Shown piece by piece: positions 59,765-64,000 of a stretch of DNA of 64,000 nt. Source of the DNA: Sipunculus nudus (Eukaryota > Annelida > Sipuncula > Golfingiida > Sipunculidae); NCBI GenBank assembly GCA_026874595.1, contig CM049306.1, forward strand, positions 99,503,642 through 99,567,641. The letters run 5' to 3'. Every line of letters starts with the position of its first letter. Position 1 is the stretch's first letter. A program made the position numbers and the translations under genes. The notes below the pieces were generated by a model, which saw only the letters and a list, made by a program, of their open reading frames with translations, was not told the origin of the DNA and did no database searches.

Positions 59765-60424
59765 TGATCCTTTCAAAACGGTGACCTGTAGAATGCTATC
59801 AGTGAGACTCAAGAACCAAAAAGCCGGCGAATTTGAGGACAACTGACAAACAAACAGACAAACTTACAAAGGGACACAAGATGGAGACAAGATGACTTAA
59901 TCAGGTTATGGAGAAGACTCAGAGGAAGAAAATAAGCTATAGTTTATGTAATTGAGGCTTATAATTTTGGAGATATGGCCATATAATGATATACTGGGGA
60001 TGTTCGACTGCAGCGCCCTCTAGTGGACATATCCTGAAGACGACAAATGCGTTTCGTGATATTAGTGTATGACATAAGATGTAATAGTTTCAAAAGGATT
60101 CGTCCACATATCTGACTTGTTGATTGCTATATCTAAAGTGCAAAAACTAGCAAGCAGGCGAATTTGAGGATAAATGACAAACAGACAGACATACTGACAA
60201 AGTGACACAAGATGGAGACCAGATGACTTGACCATGTTTTGAAGAAGACCAAGAGAAAGAAATAAGCTATAGTTTGTGTAATATAGGTTTACTCTTACCG
60301 AAATATGTTCAAAAACTGATTTTTTTGGAAGGGTCAAGTGCAGCGCCCCCTAGCAGCCATATCGGGAAAATGAAAAATAATTTTTGAGATATTAGTATAA
60401 TACATAAGATGAAGGAAAAAACAT
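59765..60424. repeat. 330-bp array continued after the nested element
   Basis: Two further units with CAGCGCCCTCTAGTGGACAT (60011) and CAGCGCCCCCTAGCAGCCAT (60341). They have the same order of words as in 52905-57720. Confidence 0.85.
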
Positions 60425-61398
60425 ACACGGGTGACCAACATGCTTTCGAAAATCAAAGATTTCCGGCAAGCAATAAAGTTGTGACTGTGCCTCCGTCACG
60501 CACCGCTGCACACGCCGGCTGCCCACCGTAAGGACCCTGTCGCCACTTGCGGCAATTGCACGTGTCTTCGTGGTATGTATCAGTTTCAAAAGGATGCCTG
60601 CATATCTTTGGCCTATAGGGCATGTCACCGTGAAATCGCGAAATCTCATTCGACGAGAAACAGTGCGAGATTTTGCAAGATTTTTGGTTGGATCACCGAG
60701 AACTCAACAAGGGCTACAAGATGCAAAAATTTTGACCTCTCTAGCATAAAAACTGACAGAGTTAGAAGCTGAAAACTGCATATTTTCAAAATTCAAAGGT
60801 TTTACCCCAAAAATAGAGAAATCTGGCAATAGCGCACTTTGGCACCTATGCGCAAAAATAAGCCCATGGACCCTAGTTTAAGGTGCTGTGATGGAAATGG
60901 CCAAATGTTTAATAGTTCTGGAGGTATAGCACCAAAACAAATTTTCATGTTTTTTCATCTGCAACGCCCCCTGGCGGCCATTTCCAAAATCTGAAAAACC
61001 CGTTTCAAGATATTCTTATGTTACATAAAATATCTCAGAATCAGTAAAATTGCTGCAAATTTGAAAAATATCACGAAATTCCATGATTTCTCCCCAAAAT
61101 TGCGTAACCATGGTAACAGCGAAATGAGGCAATTTTGCAGTGTTGGAAGTGGCCATGCAGTGGCAAATAAAACGGGCTACAGATTAGGTGCCTAGGGCTA
61201 TTTTTGACGAAGGTATGAAAAAAACCGTTTTTGAGCTTTTTGGTGACCCTGACCTTGACCCTTGACCGATCATGACAAAACACAATAGGCTCCGAGAAGA
61301 ACCTATTATACACTCTATCTATAAGTTTCAGGACGATTGGTGCAAAATTATGGCCTGTAGAGCGGGAACATACAGACAAACAAACAAACGGAACTGAT
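60425..61398. repeat. diverged related element with GCTTGCCGG-type hairpin ends
   Basis: It starts with a TTTCCGGCAAGCAATAAAG phrase, carries AACGCCCCCTGGCGGCCAT at 60963, the paired phrases CCCCAAAATTGCGTAACCATGG and TGACCCTGACCTTGACCC seen in the preceding array, and leads into the triple hairpin repeat. Likely an older member of the same superfamily. Confidence 0.6.
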
Positions 61399-61566
61399 CA
61401 ACATACTTGTCGAAATCTCTGATTCCGGCAAGCAACAAACAGACAAACAGACATACGCAACTGACCAATATGCTTGCCGAAATCTTTGATTCCGGCAAGC
61501 AACAAACAAACAGACATACGCAACTGAGTAATATGCTTGCCGAAATCTTTGATTCCAACAAGCAAT
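61399..61566. repeat. three tandem hairpin units (CTTGCCGAAATC...CCGGCAAG)
   Basis: Three copies of a ~60-70-bp unit, each with CTTGYCGAAATCTYTGATTCCGGCAAG-type inverted arms (the third arm is mutated to CCAACAAG) separated by AACAAACAGACATACGCAACTG. Arms of 7-8 bp can pair in copies 1 and 2. Overlapping minus-strand frames (61328-61597 and neighbours) are repeat translations. Confidence 0.85.
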
Positions 61567-61570
61567 AAAA

Positions 61571-64000
61571 GGCCAACCAGTGACACAAACCAATCACTTC
61601 AACAAATCAATGGCCCACATTCTCTAGTCAGTCCATTCAAGAGGATACATCTGTCAATCACACAAAGAAGAATTAGCTCAGGAAGAATACCTTTTAATAA
61701 TCTTTTGTACAGCATGTACCTCTTCTTGTACCAACACATTCACATATAACTAATGAAATCAGACTTTCTTTGAAGCACATATACTGTATATTAATACACA
61801 TCATTATGGAGTGCACTCAGTTATTAAAGTTCCAAGAAATATTTTTTTCAGTACATAAAATACTAGAGAAAATATACTGATATAAAAATATTACAGAGCA
61901 GCTATATACAACAGACAACTGCCAATTCCTCTGCTTGGTAGCAAAATGAGATGTTTTCACCTTCAGTGTAAAATAAATTCTAAAATGTGTTACTGGCACT
62001 TGCAGTCTGCACTGAATAGATAAAGGATTTTTGTCTAACTGACAGGTTTTCCTTACCATGGCAATTGCAACTAACCAACACTTTCCTACATAGAATATGA
62101 TTGCATGTATTCTGTTTCATTGAAGTAATATAACCCACTGATCTAATGCCCCCTTCCCACTCTTTCACTGCTGTAAAGCCTCTATGAAATTATGTACCTA
62201 ATGAATGTATATGATTTTAAATTCGAGTTTCAATTTTTCACATAAAAAAGTTCTCATGCTGATATTTTCTTCAACAAATCTTTGTTTTCCTCTATCCCAT
62301 AAATAATTCTCTCATTGATCAGTTCAATTCTTTTAATCTTTGACGTTACAGTACCCTGTCATGAACTGGCTTCTAAAACACATTATAGCTCATAAGATTA
62401 AAAGATTTATACTAATATATCAAAGTAAAGCAACAACATCTAATGGCAAAAAATGGGTGAAATCTTGTGTTTATGACACTTATACTGGTATATAAAATAG
62501 TAGATGTTTAACTTACTACAATATTTCTTTTGACACAACTATATTTGTATCATAGGCCTATCCAAAAAGTGTTCTATAATATCATACACAACCTCTTTCA
62601 ATGCTGATGTGCTTGTTCTATAAGGCTTTTATGGCTAAATTATCAGTGGTATATTCACTTTCAATATATTGTACAAGAGTACTTCACAAATATGCTGTAT
62701 ATGTGCACTATTTCAAATATGTGGCCTTCCATGATGTTTATGTTTTTTTTTCATATATGCATGTAATCAATAAAAAAGGGCTGTCTAAAAGCTACTTTCT
62801 TTTTACATTGTGTACTTTATAATGGGAATTTACAAAATACATCTGATAAAATTTACATGTATTAAAATTGATTACATTTACACAATTATTATACATTGAT
62901 TTTTTTCTTGTTATACCCAAAAATGTACATAAATTGCTTGTGGTAATATATATCACATAAAGGACATGATTTACATATAATTAACAAAGTTATAAAAAGT
63001 TTATCTAAAATGAAAAGGATGTTAACAAAAATGTACACTAGGAAATGATCATATTTTCATGAATTTTTAACTATAATTATTTTTAATAACAATTAAAAAA
63101 ATTCAGTTGGGCCTCTAAGGTCAGATGGTATTTACAACAATAATAATTTAATAGACAATGATTAACCAGGCTCACTTTCCAATAGTTTTATACCATTTGT
63201 TCATTCAAGCCCAAGTTGTACTTTCACCTAGAACTATTGATATTCAGCTAATATACCCCATGGTAATATATTAATTTCAAACCTGACCACTGCCTGTGTT
63301 TGTACAGAGAAAAACAGATACTGAAGGTAGAATATTCATCAGGCAGTGTATGGTCAAAGACTTACAGACATAAAGGGAATTGACCTATCCACCACAGCCC
63401 ATATGCTCTGCCCTTTTAACCTTATAATAAAATAAAGTTCCCAAAACAGTTGTTGACAGAGGGTCTTCCATGCCAATGATATTATTTACAAGAAAAATAA
63501 TGATGTCACAAAGGTCGATGATGTATGTCACATTGACTAACGTCATCACCTGGAATCAATTATCTTTATTGATGAATATTTCACAGTCATTGTGAACTGT
63601 ATTGCCATATTTTGGATTATTTGTCTCACAGAAATTATGTGCCAGGTAAGACATTATTATTCACATGGTTGTTGGAGGATTGACTCCTGCAACCTTTAAC
63701 CTAGAACTTTTTATACTATCTCCTTTGTATAAAAAATATTCCGGTAAACATGCTGAAGTGAGTTCTGGTACAGGCCACACATTTTGTTTTGCAGAGGTCT
63801 GTCAAATTATGCAAATTTTGTTTTATCAGATGATTAACAATTTACAATGTTTACAGTCACCTCATTGGTTGCTCATTAGTCCAATGCTCATGATTAATTA
63901 TTGAATGAATATGCAATCAAGGTCACAGTTCATGGATAGGTCAATTGGTCAGTTTAAGTCTTGTGATACATTTGCCTGTATAAGATGTATATACAATAAC
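61571..64000. other. AT-rich tail, no recognised gene
   Basis: Non-repetitive AT-rich sequence with several AATAAA-type words on both strands. It could include a long 3' UTR of a gene beyond the right edge, but no coding exon is recognised. Short open frames have no known content. Confidence 0.4.

Noticed and set aside
53000-61500. A CRISPR-like array
   Set aside because: Units are hundreds of bases long and diverged, spacers are not unique, and the sequence is plainly eukaryotic.
61328-61597. Overlapping Cys/Val-rich minus-strand frames
   Set aside because: All three reading frames are open because the 60-70-bp hairpin unit lacks stops; not a protein repeat.

Overview
This window is nuclear DNA from an invertebrate animal. 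It is AT-rich, gene-poor and repeat-dense, with GT/AG introns. The gene content (a seven-exon mitochondrial ATP synthase gamma gene, a peptide-type GPCR and a DEG/ENaC channel) and the style of the repeats (satellite-bearing mobile elements with hairpin ends) fit a marine lophotrochozoan, most likely a mollusc such as a bivalve or gastropod. That placement is inference; no sequence here names a species.

Layout. 1-4 kb: no gene, then an interspersed element (2.07-4.05 kb) built from ~285 bp units. 4.9-16.4 kb: ATP synthase gamma (ATP5F1C-type) on the minus strand. All seven coding exons can be placed (876 nt, 291 codons plus stop). Its introns hold a satellite-bearing element, a 1.95 kb hAT-like element with a perfect 8-bp target duplication next to a splice donor, and a 145-bp tandem array. 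16.6-24 kb: transposon relics (a 969 bp inverted-repeat element, a GC-rich MITE, two broken LINE reverse-transcriptase fragments) and degenerate tandem repeats. 24.3-26.3 kb: an intronless class A GPCR, minus strand. 28.8-30.6 kb: an element packed with nuclear-receptor-like palindromes. 30.6-40.4 kb: mostly featureless AT-rich sequence with microsatellites. 40.7-42.3 kb: an intronless DEG/ENaC channel gene, minus strand. 43.5-48 kb: MITE, SINE-like repeat, probable solo LTR and repeat fragments. 48.5-61.6 kb: almost continuous repeat arrays with higher-order duplication. 61.6-64 kb: AT-rich, nothing recognised.

The three recognised protein-coding genes are all on the minus strand and show no functional linkage: one is housekeeping (oxidative phosphorylation) and two are membrane signalling proteins of the kind found in excitable cells.

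The most interesting material is non-genic. Several repeat families share one plan: a T-run followed by AGC at the end, a hairpin, a GGAC-rich stretch, then a variable tandem core. The cores carry recognisable binding-site-like motifs: perfect estrogen-response-element palindromes, a DR1-type 19-mer that recurs in two unrelated families, a GGTGGCGCCACC palindrome, and CTCF-like motifs every ~330 bp. One such element sits inside another array, so the array itself supplies the empty site.
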